64,000 nt of DNA from Gammaproteobacteria bacterium (GCA_016712635.1 JADJQS010000001.1:93501-157500), one strand, 5' to 3'. Counted from the first letter of the stretch, positions 35,921 through 45,850 are shown. Notes: generated from the letters alone by a model not told the origin. Numbers and translations: made by a program.

Positions 35921-36718
35921 TCAGTAGCCATAGTACTGGCTGGTAGCTTCCGGCGTCTTGTTCAACACCGTCCCCAACAAATTCGCGTCCTTCAGCAGGT
36001 CGACCGATTTGCGGATATCCCGCGCATGGGTGCGACCCTCTTCGACGACCATGAGAAAGGCATTCATATGCGGCGCCAGCACCAGCACGTCATCCGTCAC
36101 CAGCACTGGCGGAAGGTCGACGATGACGAGGCGCGACGGAAAGCATTTCTTGATCTCGTTCAGCAGATGCACGATCCTCGCGGAAGACAGGATCTCGGAT
36201 GAATTCGCGAACGACGCGCACCCCGGCAGCACGGTGAGGCGTTCCACGCCGATATCGACCATGATCTTTTGCAGCGGCATGCCAGTCAGCAAGAAGTCAC
36301 TGACGCCAAACTCCGGACGGAATCCCAGATACCGGTGGACCGAGGGGCGGCGCATGTCCAGATCAACCAGCACGACTGTCCGCCCGGTCTCCATCATGGC
36401 CAGTCCAATCGCCAGGTTGATGGCCGTCAGGGTCTTGCCTTCCCCTGGATTGGCGCTGGTTACCGCCAGGGATTGCCATCCGTTCGCCCGCATCTGGTGC
36501 CACACGCGCGTGCGCAGCACTTTGTAGGCCTGGCCATAGTCGCTGTTATCATCCCCGAGGATGACCCGGTTCTTTTTAAGAATTTCTTTTGATACCTGCG
36601 CCTTGCGAACATCAACAGATTCGTCAGCCGCCAGCGGGCGCTCTCCCTGGACAGCACCCGTCCGTTGCTGGTCCTGCAGCGTCTTTTCTACAGCCTTGGT
36701 AATCCGGTCTATGGACAT
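35921..36718 (-). CDS. Tyrosine autokinase (BY-kinase, CpsD/CapB-like), XrtA-associated
   Basis: 265 residues. Walker A SANPGEGKT (about 88-96), Walker A' VLVDLDMRRP (about 116-125) and Walker B RLVIVDLPPVL are those of bacterial tyrosine kinases. The C-terminus ends SQYYGY, a short tyrosine cluster that would be autophosphorylated. It is a separate cytoplasmic kinase that would work with the membrane partner encoded just upstream (36816-38507) to control EPS chain length and export. Confidence 0.9.
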   Translation of the reverse strand: MSIDRITKAVEKTLQDQQRTGAVQGERPLAADESVDVRKAQVSKEILKKNRVILGDDNSDYGQAYKVLRTRVWHQMRANGWQSLAVTSANPGEGKTLTAINLAIGLAMMETGRTVVLVDLDMRRPSVHRYLGFRPEFGVSDFLLTGMPLQKIMVDIGVERLTVLPGCASFANSSEILSSARIVHLLNEIKKCFPSRLVIVDLPPVLVTDDVLVLAPHMNAFLMVVEEGRTHARDIRKSVDLLKDANLLGTVLNKTPEATSQYYGY

Positions 36719-36815
36719 CGCTTGTCACTAGCCCAATTATTCATCCGGCGGGAGCGCCCGCTCCGCCTAGTTATCGACCGTAGCTGAAAAATTTCCATCC
36801 TGTCCACCAGTTATG

Positions 36816-38507
36816 TCAGGCCGGCGCGGACCAGAAGAACTGCATCAACAGCAGACCCAGTACCAGCACAGTCAGCACAGCCAGACCAATCACCATGATC
36901 CTGTTCTGGGAAAGGGCGGCCGTACCCTCTCCATCGATATTGATATAAGGTATGGCCACGATCGGCGGCGACCCGAACAGCTGGGTGATTCCCCGGGTGC
37001 CGCGCACTGATTCATCCAGATATTCAGTACCCGCCGCGAACCCCAGCCCGGCCACCAGAGACAGAACTGTCCCCAGCAGAAGGATCCCGGGCCGGTTTGG
37101 CTTGTCCGGCGACGACGGAACATAGGCCGGCTCGATCAGGGAAAACCTTTCACCACGCTGCTCCTGTTCCAGCTGCTCGGATACCTGGGCCTCGAGCAGG
37201 TTCTGTTTCAGCTCATGATACTTGCGCACCGCGTTGTCGTATTCCCGCGAGATTGCAAGTCCTTCCTGCTCTACCTTCGGCGTCTGGACGATACGATTTT
37301 CATAATCGGCCAGCTTGGCCTTCAATCTGTCGCGTCGCTCCAGCGTCGAGCTGAGGCTGATCTTCAATGATTCGAGTTGTGTCTTGGTTGAAACATAGGC
37401 CGGGTTGTCCGGTTGAAACCCGCTGGTGACAACCCCGTTGCCGGTGTCGCGAGCAACCTCCAGTTCGTTACCGAGGGTCGCGAGGGATCTTTTCAACGCG
37501 ACGACATCAGGATGGTCCTCGGAGTATTTCTCGCGTGCCGCCGCCAGATCTGCCTGCACCTTCAGGAACTGCTGTTCAAGGCTGCTTGTACTGTCGGTAT
37601 GCCCGACCTGGGCCTTGAGCGTGTCGATCTCGCGACGCATGTTCTGGATGTCTGGATGATCGGGCGAATAGATGGAGGATGCGCGCAGATACGCCATTTG
37701 CAATGCACGCAAGCGGCCCTCCGGGCTATCTCCGGTGTTGGGCTCGAGCTGAGTCAACTGCGATTCCAGGTAAACCTTGCGCTCTTCCAGGTCGGAAATA
37801 CTGCGTTGCACCTCCTCCAACTCCCGCTCCGTGCGCTCCATCAGGTTCATGTTCATCGCCATCAACTGGGGCAACTGTCCAACGTTCTTCTCCTTGTGCA
37901 CCGCCAGCTGCGCCTCGAGATCGGCGATATGGATACTCAGGCGATTCGCCTCTTCCGCCAGGAATGCGGAGGTGTCCGCGGCCATTTGCGACCGCATCCT
38001 GGCATTCTCCTCGAGGTACAGCGACACCATCTCGTCGACGACCTGCTTTGCCGCCTCCGGATTGCTGCTCTCGAACGAAAGATCGAAGGCTATCGCCGCC
38101 TTGCCGGCCCTGCCACTCTTGGGATCCACCACCTCGGCACTCACCATGCGCACGCTGACGTTCGAGCGCATCATCGTGATGATCTCGCCGATGTCAGTGG
38201 ATCGCTGTTCTTCGGGATAAAGATCGTACTTCTCGATGATCGTGCGCAGATTATCGCGCGTCATCACACGCTGGCTGATAACCTGGATGCGCTCGGTGGC
38301 ATAGCTCGTCACCGTGGTTCTGACCAGATCCTGCGGAATATCCTGTTGCTCGATCAGGATCGTCGCGGTCGAGATGTACACTGGAGGGAGACCAAAGGCG
38401 ATGCCAAGGGTAGCAACGAACACCAGCGCTGTCGGCACGATCAGCTGCAGCTTCCGGCGCTTCAATACCGCCAGATAATCGCTCAGATTCAAGCCATGTC
38501 TATCCAT
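36816..38507 (-). CDS. Wzz/GNVR-type polysaccharide chain-length determinant
   Basis: 563 residues. It has an N-terminal transmembrane segment (LIVPTALVFVATLGIAFGL), a long periplasmic coiled coil (about residues 170-450), the proline-rich second membrane region (SPDKPNRPGILLLGTVLSLVA) and a third hydrophobic segment at the C-terminus (VIGLAVLTVLVLGLLLMQFF). The kinase domain is absent, being supplied by the neighbouring tyrosine kinase gene. The size and layout match the XrtA-system chain-length determinant family. Confidence 0.9.
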   Translation of the reverse strand: MDRHGLNLSDYLAVLKRRKLQLIVPTALVFVATLGIAFGLPPVYISTATILIEQQDIPQDLVRTTVTSYATERIQVISQRVMTRDNLRTIIEKYDLYPEEQRSTDIGEIITMMRSNVSVRMVSAEVVDPKSGRAGKAAIAFDLSFESSNPEAAKQVVDEMVSLYLEENARMRSQMAADTSAFLAEEANRLSIHIADLEAQLAVHKEKNVGQLPQLMAMNMNLMERTERELEEVQRSISDLEERKVYLESQLTQLEPNTGDSPEGRLRALQMAYLRASSIYSPDHPDIQNMRREIDTLKAQVGHTDSTSSLEQQFLKVQADLAAAREKYSEDHPDVVALKRSLATLGNELEVARDTGNGVVTSGFQPDNPAYVSTKTQLESLKISLSSTLERRDRLKAKLADYENRIVQTPKVEQEGLAISREYDNAVRKYHELKQNLLEAQVSEQLEQEQRGERFSLIEPAYVPSSPDKPNRPGILLLGTVLSLVAGLGFAAGTEYLDESVRGTRGITQLFGSPPIVAIPYINIDGEGTAALSQNRIMVIGLAVLTVLVLGLLLMQFFWSAPA

Positions 38508-38601
38508 GTAACACCACCCAGATCATCTTCCGCAGCAGTCCAGGTTCATGCGCGATTCCGCCAACACGTTGATTTCCCGATATCATATACCTATCCGCCC
38601 C

Positions 38602-39921
38602 TCATCGTGACACCGCCAGGCGCGGCCAGGCATAGTTGATCGCGACGAATACCGCGTTGCTGTCTGCAGAATCCGCCCTATCTTCATACTCCTGCCATCG
38701 ATATCGGTAGGAACCGTCGATACTCCACAAGCGGGTCAACAAATAACGAAACCCCGGCTCAATGTCGTAATAGAGCCGATCGACCGACCCGCTGAAGAAA
38801 TCCGGTGAACTATTCTTCTGAACATTGGCGAACAGCGAGAAGGACAGCACGGGCGAGATCTGGTGTAAAACCCTCGCCTGCAGATGGTCGCTGAGCACAA
38901 GCGTCCCCGCGCCACTTGGATACAGATTGCGCCCCGCCTGGAAGCGGTACGTGGTCAATTCCGTGGATTTTTTCACTAGGCTGGCCGTGAGCGACCCACC
39001 GGTGGAATCGTCCTCGACATCGTTGAACGTCGTTGTCGATGATCGCACGCCTACGGTCACATTCCCGCGCAACAAGGGGGAGTAGTTATGGCTCAAGCCG
39101 ACGCTCAGACTGTAATCATCAGTCTCAGAACCCCTGTCAGGCGACTTGTATGTCCCAGCGCCCACGTTCACGCTCAACTGGTCCCCCTGCGTCAATCGGT
39201 GCGTTATGGCTGCACTGATGCGGTAACGCCGATAGTCCTCCAACGAGGTGCCGGCATCGTCGGAATAGTTTGTGCTGTTAAGGGAATATGACAGCCTCAG
39301 CGAGGTCAGCCGTGCCAGGGAGTATGTCCAGGACGGGCGCAGAGACAGTCTGTTCCGCCTGACCTGGGTCTCCACCAGGCCGGCGTCCACATCAGGCGCG
39401 TCTACTGCCTGGCCGTCCTCTTCATCGTCATCTTCAGGCGCGGCGGAAACTGTCGCGATCGTCGTATCACGCCGGTACGATCCGGTCAGATTGTATCGAC
39501 TGAGTTGCGTAGCACTGCGACCGCTGATGGTCAGCAACTGGATGTTGGTGTCTCTGATCTCGTCTGTGGCATAGCGATTGAAAATCAAACGCGCGCCGAT
39601 ACCCAGGAAGCCGGTTGTCGTGCGTTTTCGCAGATCAATCAGCGGGGAAAGGCTTCCACCCCATGTGGAAACAGGGTCATCCACGCTCAGGAAGATATTG
39701 TCATCATACTGATTTCGTAACTGCACCGATGGGGTAAGGGACCACTCATCCGCCCCCGATACACCGGTTTGCAATACGAGGATAAGGACTGCACACATCG
39801 CTGTCGTGGCAATCCGCACAAGATTCGCAGCGCAAATGCTGAATCTGCAACGACCGCATTGAACTAAATCGTCCTTCTCACCCATCGCACAACCATTCAT
39901 TCCTAGGCGTTGTTTCTGCAA
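38602..39921 (-). CDS. Outer-membrane beta-barrel protein, XrtA/PEP-CTERM system type
   Basis: 439 residues. A late signal peptide (ATTAMCAVLILVLQTGVSGA) is followed by WSLTPSVQLRNQYDDNIFLS, the start typical of EPS-locus outer-membrane barrels (TIGR03016-like), then alternating beta strands with aromatic girdles, ending FVAINYAWPRLAVSR. The long N-region suggests that the true start may be the ATG near 39885. Probably an outer-membrane component of EPS secretion, located between the Wza-like and Wzz-like genes. Confidence 0.78.
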   Translation of the reverse strand: MQKQRLGMNGCAMGEKDDLVQCGRCRFSICAANLVRIATTAMCAVLILVLQTGVSGADEWSLTPSVQLRNQYDDNIFLSVDDPVSTWGGSLSPLIDLRKRTTTGFLGIGARLIFNRYATDEIRDTNIQLLTISGRSATQLSRYNLTGSYRRDTTIATVSAAPEDDDEEDGQAVDAPDVDAGLVETQVRRNRLSLRPSWTYSLARLTSLRLSYSLNSTNYSDDAGTSLEDYRRYRISAAITHRLTQGDQLSVNVGAGTYKSPDRGSETDDYSLSVGLSHNYSPLLRGNVTVGVRSSTTTFNDVEDDSTGGSLTASLVKKSTELTTYRFQAGRNLYPSGAGTLVLSDHLQARVLHQISPVLSFSLFANVQKNSSPDFFSGSVDRLYYDIEPGFRYLLTRLWSIDGSYRYRWQEYEDRADSADSNAVFVAINYAWPRLAVSR

Positions 39922-39952
39922 ATTTCACGTACCAAAGTGCAGCAGGCCTCAA

Positions 39953-40564
39953 TCAAGGCACGATCACGACGTCGCCGCGCTTCAGTATGATGTTCTGCTT
40001 GAGTTCGATTCCCGCCTCGACTTTCGCGTATTCGAACGGGATAACCGTTACCAAATTATTCTCCCGCCGCAGGATCTTTATCTTGTTTTCTGCGGCATAC
40101 GGCGTAAGTCCTCCCGCCAGGGCCAGCGCCTGAACGACATCGAGGTAATGGCCCACCTGGTACTGGCCGGAATTCTTCACCTCCCCGATCACGTAGATCT
40201 TGTAGGCGGAAACCTTATCGATCACCACGGTAACAACAGGATCCGGGATATATTTCTTCAATCTTTGTGCGATCTCATTCTGAATCTCCTCAGCCGAATG
40301 CGATGCTGCCCGAATCTCACCGATCAATGGGAACGATATTTTGCCGTCCGGCCTCACCACTACCTTGCGCTGAAGCGTCTCTTCCTTCCAGACACTGATG
40401 TCCAGCACATCATCAGGGCCGATCATATAATCCAGTTCTGGCATGCCCTTGTCCTGGGCAAATACTGCGCCGGAACCGATGATCATGAGGAGGATCACGT
40501 AGCCGCGGCAAACGCCGAACAACCCCCGCGGTGAAGCGTGTGCCTGATCATTGAGCATAATCAT
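39953..40564 (-). CDS. Polysaccharide export protein (Wza/EpsE-like, Poly_export + SLBB)
   Basis: 203 residues. A signal peptide (GYVILLMIIGSGAVFAQ) without a lipobox precedes the Poly_export domain (YMIGPDDVLDISVWKEETLQRKV, GKISFPLIGEI) and one SLBB domain (YKIYVIGEVKNSGQYQVGH, VVQALALAGGLTPYA). It forms or feeds the outer-membrane/periplasmic export channel. AGG five bases before the ATG supports the start, and a sigma-54-like promoter lies about 35 bases upstream, so it probably heads the operon down to the ATPase gene. Confidence 0.9.
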   Translation of the reverse strand: MIMLNDQAHASPRGLFGVCRGYVILLMIIGSGAVFAQDKGMPELDYMIGPDDVLDISVWKEETLQRKVVVRPDGKISFPLIGEIRAASHSAEEIQNEIAQRLKKYIPDPVVTVVIDKVSAYKIYVIGEVKNSGQYQVGHYLDVVQALALAGGLTPYAAENKIKILRRENNLVTVIPFEYAKVEAGIELKQNIILKRGDVVIVP

Positions 40565-40597
40565 TTACCTGTAATATGTCGGTGACCGCGTTTACAA

Positions 40598-40614
40598 TGC
40601 AACCAATAAGCCAG
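40598..40614 (-). promoter_or_regulatory. Candidate sigma-54 (RpoN) promoter of the EPS export operon
   Basis: On the minus strand CTGGCTTATTGGTTGCA has TGGC at -24 and TTGCA at -12 with GG and GC exactly ten bases apart. Expected transcription start is near 40587, giving about a 23-base leader before the Wza-like ATG at 40564. Confidence 0.6.
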
Positions 40615-40851
40615 CTAGACCGCCAGGATAGAGCAGATAGCGTTGGTAGCACTGCCGCCGGGATCAAACATCATTTGCGGATGATAGGTTGATAGGCAGG
40701 AATTTGCCACGGGATGGGGGATAAAGGTTGCGGATAATGCGCTAAAGCGGAGCAAACCACCCTACCAAAGCATCGTGACAACCCCCTCTGGAAGGATGGA
40801 CAAGGCAATTTTCAAGCCTTGCAGACTATGCCGATGCTCCAGTAGCCACTG

Positions 40852-42312
40852 TCAATAGACATTCTTCCCCGAAAAGCCTTTGAACAGCGTCAAGAATATG
40901 ATCTTCAGATCCAATAACAAGGACCAGTTCTTGATATAGTCCAAATCATATTCGATACGCTTTTGCATTTTATCCAAGGTATCCGTCTCGCCCCGCCAGC
41001 CATTGACCTGGGCCAGCCCGGTGATACCAGGTTTCACCTTGTGTCGCAGCATATATCCGTTGATCAGCTTGCGATATTCCTCGTTATGAACCACCGCATG
41101 GGGACGCGGCCCGACGATGGACATGCTGCCTTGGAGTACATTGATGAACTGCGGCAGCTCGTCAAGCGAGGTGCGGCGGAGAAAAGCGCCGAATGCGGTG
41201 ACACGCGCGTCGGACACCTGAGCCTGCCTGACTTCGCCTTCATTTTCACAGACTGTCATGGTGCGAAATTTCCACACCTCGATCTTGTTGCCGCGCAGGC
41301 CGTATCGATTCTGCTTGTAGAGCGCCGGACCGGGCGACGACAGCTTGACGCCCAGGGCAATGAGCAGCATGGGGGCACTGATCACCAGCAGGATCAGACT
41401 CGTCAACACGATGTCTTCCAGACGCTTGATCCAACCATCCACACCGTTGAAAGGCGTATCGTGAATGCTGACGATGGGGAATTGTCCAATGTTGCTCACT
41501 CCGGCATTCATCAGGTTGTAGACAAAAAAATCAGGCACAAGATGCACTGAAACCGTCGTGTCCGAGAGCTGATCTAGCAGCTTTTTAATCCGTTCCTCCG
41601 CCCGCATGGGCAAGGTGATATAAATAGCGTCTATCTTCCCCTCGCGGGCGTGCTTGACCAATGTCTCGAGATTCCCGATCACCTTGATCGGCTCTGTAAC
41701 GAGTGGCCGGCTACCCGCCGGTTTTCTGTCATCATAAAACCCGACCGGCATTAGCCCCATCCATTTAGAATCAAGCACCGTCCTGGCGAATTCCGCGCCA
41801 AGATCACGCGCGCCAACAATGGCGACCTTGCAGGTGTTAAAACCGTTCCTACGCAATACTCCCAAGGCATAATGTATAAAGCTTCGCCAGGCGATGAGTA
41901 CAATCGGGGCCAAGATGATCCAGGATAGAATTACTCGCCGCGAATATGCTTCCGAACTTTTTGTGGCGTACCCGACAAGCAGAAGGACCAGCAACACACC
42001 CATCCACACCAGGCAGAGCTGCAGCATCTCATGGAACAGCGATGCACCGCGTCGGACGCGATAGATGTCCATGAATTGGCCGATGACAAAGAACAGACCC
42101 ATCGAGAGGATGGCAATAAGAGTGTAACGGTAGTCTCCGATCTCGCCAGATAACCAGATCATCGCCCACAGTGTCGCGCCGACCAATACGGCGTCGATGA
42201 AGCGCAAAAGGGTGGAGATATCGTAATGATGACTGCGGATCACCCCCCTGAAGGATCGGACGTTTCCTTCCGATGCCTTTTTCAACACAGGAAACATTTC
42301 GGCCCTATTCAT
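40852..42312 (-). CDS. Undecaprenyl-phosphate sugar phosphotransferase (WcaJ/PssY-like)
   Basis: 486 residues. Four or five N-terminal membrane segments (for example LCLVWMGVLLVLLLVGYA and VILSWIILAPIVLIAW) are followed by a CoA-binding-like Rossmann domain (CKVAIVGARDLGAEFARTVL), another hydrophobic segment (LILLVISAPMLLIALGV) and the catalytic C-terminus with KLSSPGPALYKQNRYG, VWKFRTM, RRTSLDELPQFINVLQG and KPGITGLAQVNGWRGET. It starts the lipid-linked repeat unit by moving a sugar-1-phosphate onto undecaprenyl phosphate. It is separated from the Wza-like gene by 287 bases holding that gene's promoter. Confidence 0.92.
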   Translation of the reverse strand: MNRAEMFPVLKKASEGNVRSFRGVIRSHHYDISTLLRFIDAVLVGATLWAMIWLSGEIGDYRYTLIAILSMGLFFVIGQFMDIYRVRRGASLFHEMLQLCLVWMGVLLVLLLVGYATKSSEAYSRRVILSWIILAPIVLIAWRSFIHYALGVLRRNGFNTCKVAIVGARDLGAEFARTVLDSKWMGLMPVGFYDDRKPAGSRPLVTEPIKVIGNLETLVKHAREGKIDAIYITLPMRAEERIKKLLDQLSDTTVSVHLVPDFFVYNLMNAGVSNIGQFPIVSIHDTPFNGVDGWIKRLEDIVLTSLILLVISAPMLLIALGVKLSSPGPALYKQNRYGLRGNKIEVWKFRTMTVCENEGEVRQAQVSDARVTAFGAFLRRTSLDELPQFINVLQGSMSIVGPRPHAVVHNEEYRKLINGYMLRHKVKPGITGLAQVNGWRGETDTLDKMQKRIEYDLDYIKNWSLLLDLKIIFLTLFKGFSGKNVY

Positions 42313-43013
42313 AACATGCTCCTAACACGTGATGAGGGCAAAATACAACGCGGGGATGTGATACAGATTAGAGCACATATGGTTTGGATATTCATTCGTT
42401 CTATATGTCTATATCGGGATGTTTGGCAACATCCGTTGCGATATTTACAACAACAGCATATCTGGACGAAGTTACATAATGATGGCATCCCTGATAATAT
42501 AGCGTCAGTTCCTTGACTCGCGAATTATAGCAACAACTATTCCAGACTGCTAATTTATTATATCTATATGTTTAAAATGAATTATTCATAACTATAAATT
42601 TCTCCTACATGGTTGATCCGGGTGCGAAATTGATTTGCGCGATCCATTAATGTGCAAGATTACGAGTATTACTAGTTATTAACCATGCAATACTTCGTCG
42701 CCCAAGATAGGATGGGGTTTGGATTAACTGACTTATCTGCCACGTCGCCGAATAACGACATAGAAGATAAAACCACAAGTCACTGAAATCTTCAAGCGTG
42801 ATGCCTTTGGAATAAAACAAAGAGTTTCCGGTGGTGGCAAGTAAGATAACCGGGTTCAGGCACGCTGCAGTATCGACTGGTGCCGCCGCTAAATCCTGGT
42901 CACTTCAAGATCCATGTCGGGTGGTACAGGCAAACATGTCAAGTTATCATAGCGCCCATCAATGAATTAACACCCATCGTTCTCAACACTCCAAGGTAGT
43001 CACTCATAATCAC
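42313..43013. other. AT-rich divergent intergenic region
   Basis: About 700 bases with no supportable gene, between the initiating transferase (minus) and ugd (plus). The stretch 42530-42610 is strikingly AT-rich compared with its surroundings. Both promoters should lie here; no -24/-12 match with correct spacing was found. Confidence 0.6.
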
Positions 43014-44345
43014 ATGAAAATCACCATATTCGGTTCCGGTTACGTCGGCCTGGTTACCGGCGCCTGTCTTGCCGAGGTCGGCAACGAGGTGCTGTGTGTC
43101 GACATCGACCATGACAAGATCGCCAGGCTCAAACAAGGACAGATCCCCATCTTCGAACCCGGGCTTGAGGACCTTGTCGTCCACAACCTGAAGTCTGGCC
43201 GGATCAAATTCACGACCGATGTCGCAGAAGGCGTCGCGCACGGCCTGTTCCAGTTCATCGCGGTCGGCACGCCTCCCGGCGAAGACGGTTCGGCGGACCT
43301 GCAGTACGTCCTCGAGGTCGCCCGCAGCATCGGGCGGCACATATCCGACTACCGGATCATCGTCAATAAATCCACGGTGCCGGTGGGCACCGCGGACAAG
43401 GTGAAAAACGCGGTACAGCAGGAATTGACTGTACGCGGAACCGCCGTCGAGTTCGACGTCGTTTCCAATCCCGAATTCCTCAAGGAAGGGGCCGCCATCG
43501 ACGACTTTATGCGGCCAGACCGCATCATCATCGGCACCGACAATCCCCGCACCACCGAACTGCTCCGTGCGCTGTACGCCCCCTTCAACCGCAATCATGA
43601 GCGCATCATACGCATGGACATACGGTCAGCCGAGCTCACCAAGTATGCTGCCAATGCCATGCTCGCGACCAAGATCAGTTTCATGAACGAGCTTTCGAAC
43701 ATGGCGGAACGGCTGGGGGCGGACATCGAGCAGGTGCGCATCGGTATCGGCTCCGACCCGCGCATCGGTTACCACTTCATCTATCCCGGCGTCGGCTACG
43801 GCGGCTCCTGCTTTCCCAAGGACGTCAAGGCGCTGGAGCACATTGCCCAGCAGATCGGATATACGGCCGAACTGTTGCACGCGGTCGAATCCGTGAACAA
43901 CCGCCAGAAACAGACACTGTTCCACAAGATCGACAGGCACTTCAAGGGAAAGCTGGACGGCAAGGTCTTCGCAGTGTGGGGCCTGGCGTTCAAACCGAAT
44001 ACCGACGACATGCGAGAGGCGCCGAGCCGCGTCCTGCTGGAGGCCCTGTGGAACGCCGGCGCCCGCGTGCGCGCCTATGATCCCGAGGCGATGCAGGAAA
44101 CCCGGCGCATCTACGGCGACGACGCAAGGCTGGTCCTGTGCGAATCTCCGGACGACGCACTCATCGGCGCCGATGCCCTGGCGATCGTCACCGAATGGAA
44201 TGCATTCCGCAGCCCCGATTTCAATCGCATGAAAGACGCCCTCAAGTCCCCAGTCATCTTCGACGGACGAAATCTCTATAATCCGGACATCGTTGAGAAG
44301 GCGGGGCTGATCTATTACTCAATCGGCCGAGGCAAACAACCGTAG
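43014..44345 (+). CDS. ugd: UDP-glucose 6-dehydrogenase
   Basis: 443 residues. The NAD-binding start MKITIFGSGYVGLVTGACLAE, NKSTVPVGTADKV, NPEFLKEGAAIDDF, the catalytic-Cys motif YGGSCFPKD (Cys266) and the C-terminal VWGLAFKPNTDDMREAPS are all present. It oxidises UDP-glucose to UDP-glucuronate in two NAD-dependent steps. It starts a plus-strand group with a second nucleotide-sugar dehydrogenase and a UDP-glucuronate epimerase. Confidence 0.95.
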   Translation: MKITIFGSGYVGLVTGACLAEVGNEVLCVDIDHDKIARLKQGQIPIFEPGLEDLVVHNLKSGRIKFTTDVAEGVAHGLFQFIAVGTPPGEDGSADLQYVLEVARSIGRHISDYRIIVNKSTVPVGTADKVKNAVQQELTVRGTAVEFDVVSNPEFLKEGAAIDDFMRPDRIIIGTDNPRTTELLRALYAPFNRNHERIIRMDIRSAELTKYAANAMLATKISFMNELSNMAERLGADIEQVRIGIGSDPRIGYHFIYPGVGYGGSCFPKDVKALEHIAQQIGYTAELLHAVESVNNRQKQTLFHKIDRHFKGKLDGKVFAVWGLAFKPNTDDMREAPSRVLLEALWNAGARVRAYDPEAMQETRRIYGDDARLVLCESPDDALIGADALAIVTEWNAFRSPDFNRMKDALKSPVIFDGRNLYNPDIVEKAGLIYYSIGRGKQP

Positions 44346-44487
44346 CACGGGGCATGGATATCATGGACAGTACAGCGTCGATCGGGAACTAGAAACTCCT
44401 GGATATCCGCGACTGATCGCACGCCGACTGTGCATTCAATGGGGCGCGCTGAAAGACCTGATCAATGCCATTACTTTAGGAATAGAT

Positions 44488-45765
44488 ATGCTGAATCTCA
44501 ACGACATCCGCATCGGCGTCATCGGTCTCGGCTATGTAGGCCTCCCGCTGGCCGTGGCCCTGGGCGGACATTTCCCGACCACAGGGTTCGACATCAACCG
44601 CCGCCGCATCAACGAACTCCGCGAAGGACGCGACAGCACGCTCGAGGTGCCGGCGGCGGAGCTTGCAGAAGTAGCGAATCTGAAATTCAGCGACAGCACG
44701 GATGATCTGGCTCAGTGCAATTTCTTCATCATAACGGTCCCGACTCCGATCGATGCCTACAAACGCCCGGACCTGAGCCCATTGATCTCGGCAAGCAGCA
44801 CGGTCGGGAATGCGCTCAAGAAAGGGGACATAGTCGTATATGAATCCACCGTGTACCCCGGTTGCACCGAAGAGATCTGCGTACCCATCCTGGAAAAGAA
44901 TTCCGGCCTGGTATTCAACCGTGACTTCTTCGCCGGCTACAGCCCTGAACGTATCAATCCGGGCGACAAGCGGCATCGGCTCGCCACCATAGCCAAGGTT
45001 ACATCGGGCTCAACGCCCGCGGCTGCCGATCTGATAAACGCCGTATACGCGCGCATCATCACGGCCGGTACGCACAAGGCTAGCAGCATCCGCGTCGCGG
45101 AAGCCGCCAAGGTGATCGAAAACACGCAGCGGGACGTCAATATCGCCCTGATCAACGAGCTTGCACTGATCTTCAACCGGCTCGGCATCGACACCATCGA
45201 AGTCCTGGAGGCCGCCGGCACCAAGTGGAACTTTCTTCCCTTCCGCCCCGGCCTGGTCGGCGGCCACTGCATCGGCGTCGACCCCTACTACCTGACGCAC
45301 AAGGCCCAGGAGATCGGCTACCATCCCGAAGTCATCCTCGCCGGCCGCCGGATCAATGACAGCATGGGCGCCTATGTTGCCGAGCGCGTACTGAAGCTGA
45401 TGACCCAGCGCCGAATCCCGGTGGCCGACTCGCGCATATTGATTCTTGGGCTTGCTTTCAAGGAAAACTGCCCCGATCTGCGCAACACCCGCGTGGTGGA
45501 CATCGCCGCCGAACTCAAGGGTTACCATGCCAACGTCGACGTCTATGACCCATGGGTCAACCCCGAAGAGGCGGAACATGAATACCGTATCCGCCCCGTC
45601 GCCCACCCGGAACCGGCAGTCTACGATGCCGTGATCCTGGCCGTTGCTCACGATCAGTTCCGCGACCTCGGCATCGAGGGCGTACGGCGGCTGTGCAAAC
45701 CCAATGCGGTCCTTTACGATGTGAAGTCATTGTTTCCGCCGGACGCAGTGGATGGCAGGCTCTGA
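44488..45765 (+). CDS. Nucleotide-sugar dehydrogenase, TviB/WbpO-like (UDP-HexNAc to uronic acid)
   Basis: 425 residues. It shows IRIGVIGLGYVGLPLAVALG at the N-terminus, ESTVYPGCTEEICVPIL, FFAGYSPERINPGDK, the catalytic-Cys motif VGGHCIGVDPYYLTHKA and ILGLAFKENCPDLRNT. The YSPERINPGD segment and overall pattern place it with the Vi-antigen TviB/WbpO group, which oxidises UDP-GlcNAc or UDP-GalNAc, rather than with Ugd. A 142-base gap without a gene precedes it. Confidence 0.88.
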   Translation: MLNLNDIRIGVIGLGYVGLPLAVALGGHFPTTGFDINRRRINELREGRDSTLEVPAAELAEVANLKFSDSTDDLAQCNFFIITVPTPIDAYKRPDLSPLISASSTVGNALKKGDIVVYESTVYPGCTEEICVPILEKNSGLVFNRDFFAGYSPERINPGDKRHRLATIAKVTSGSTPAAADLINAVYARIITAGTHKASSIRVAEAAKVIENTQRDVNIALINELALIFNRLGIDTIEVLEAAGTKWNFLPFRPGLVGGHCIGVDPYYLTHKAQEIGYHPEVILAGRRINDSMGAYVAERVLKLMTQRRIPVADSRILILGLAFKENCPDLRNTRVVDIAAELKGYHANVDVYDPWVNPEEAEHEYRIRPVAHPEPAVYDAVILAVAHDQFRDLGIEGVRRLCKPNAVLYDVKSLFPPDAVDGRL

Positions 45766-45767
45766 CG

Positions 45768-45850
45768 GTCAGGAGCAAGGTGTCAGGCGTGGCGCGTAAA
45801 AAACAGAAACGCCCGCGATTGCTTTCCGCCTCACGCCTTACGCTTCACCG
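45768..45850. repeat. Intergenic GCGTGAG-family inverted repeat, degenerate copy
   Basis: The left arm (GTCAGGAGCAAGGTGTCAGG) and a right arm containing CCGCCTCACGCCTTACGCTT are complementary variants of the GCGTGAG heptad. It lies just after the TviB-like stop. Confidence 0.55.
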
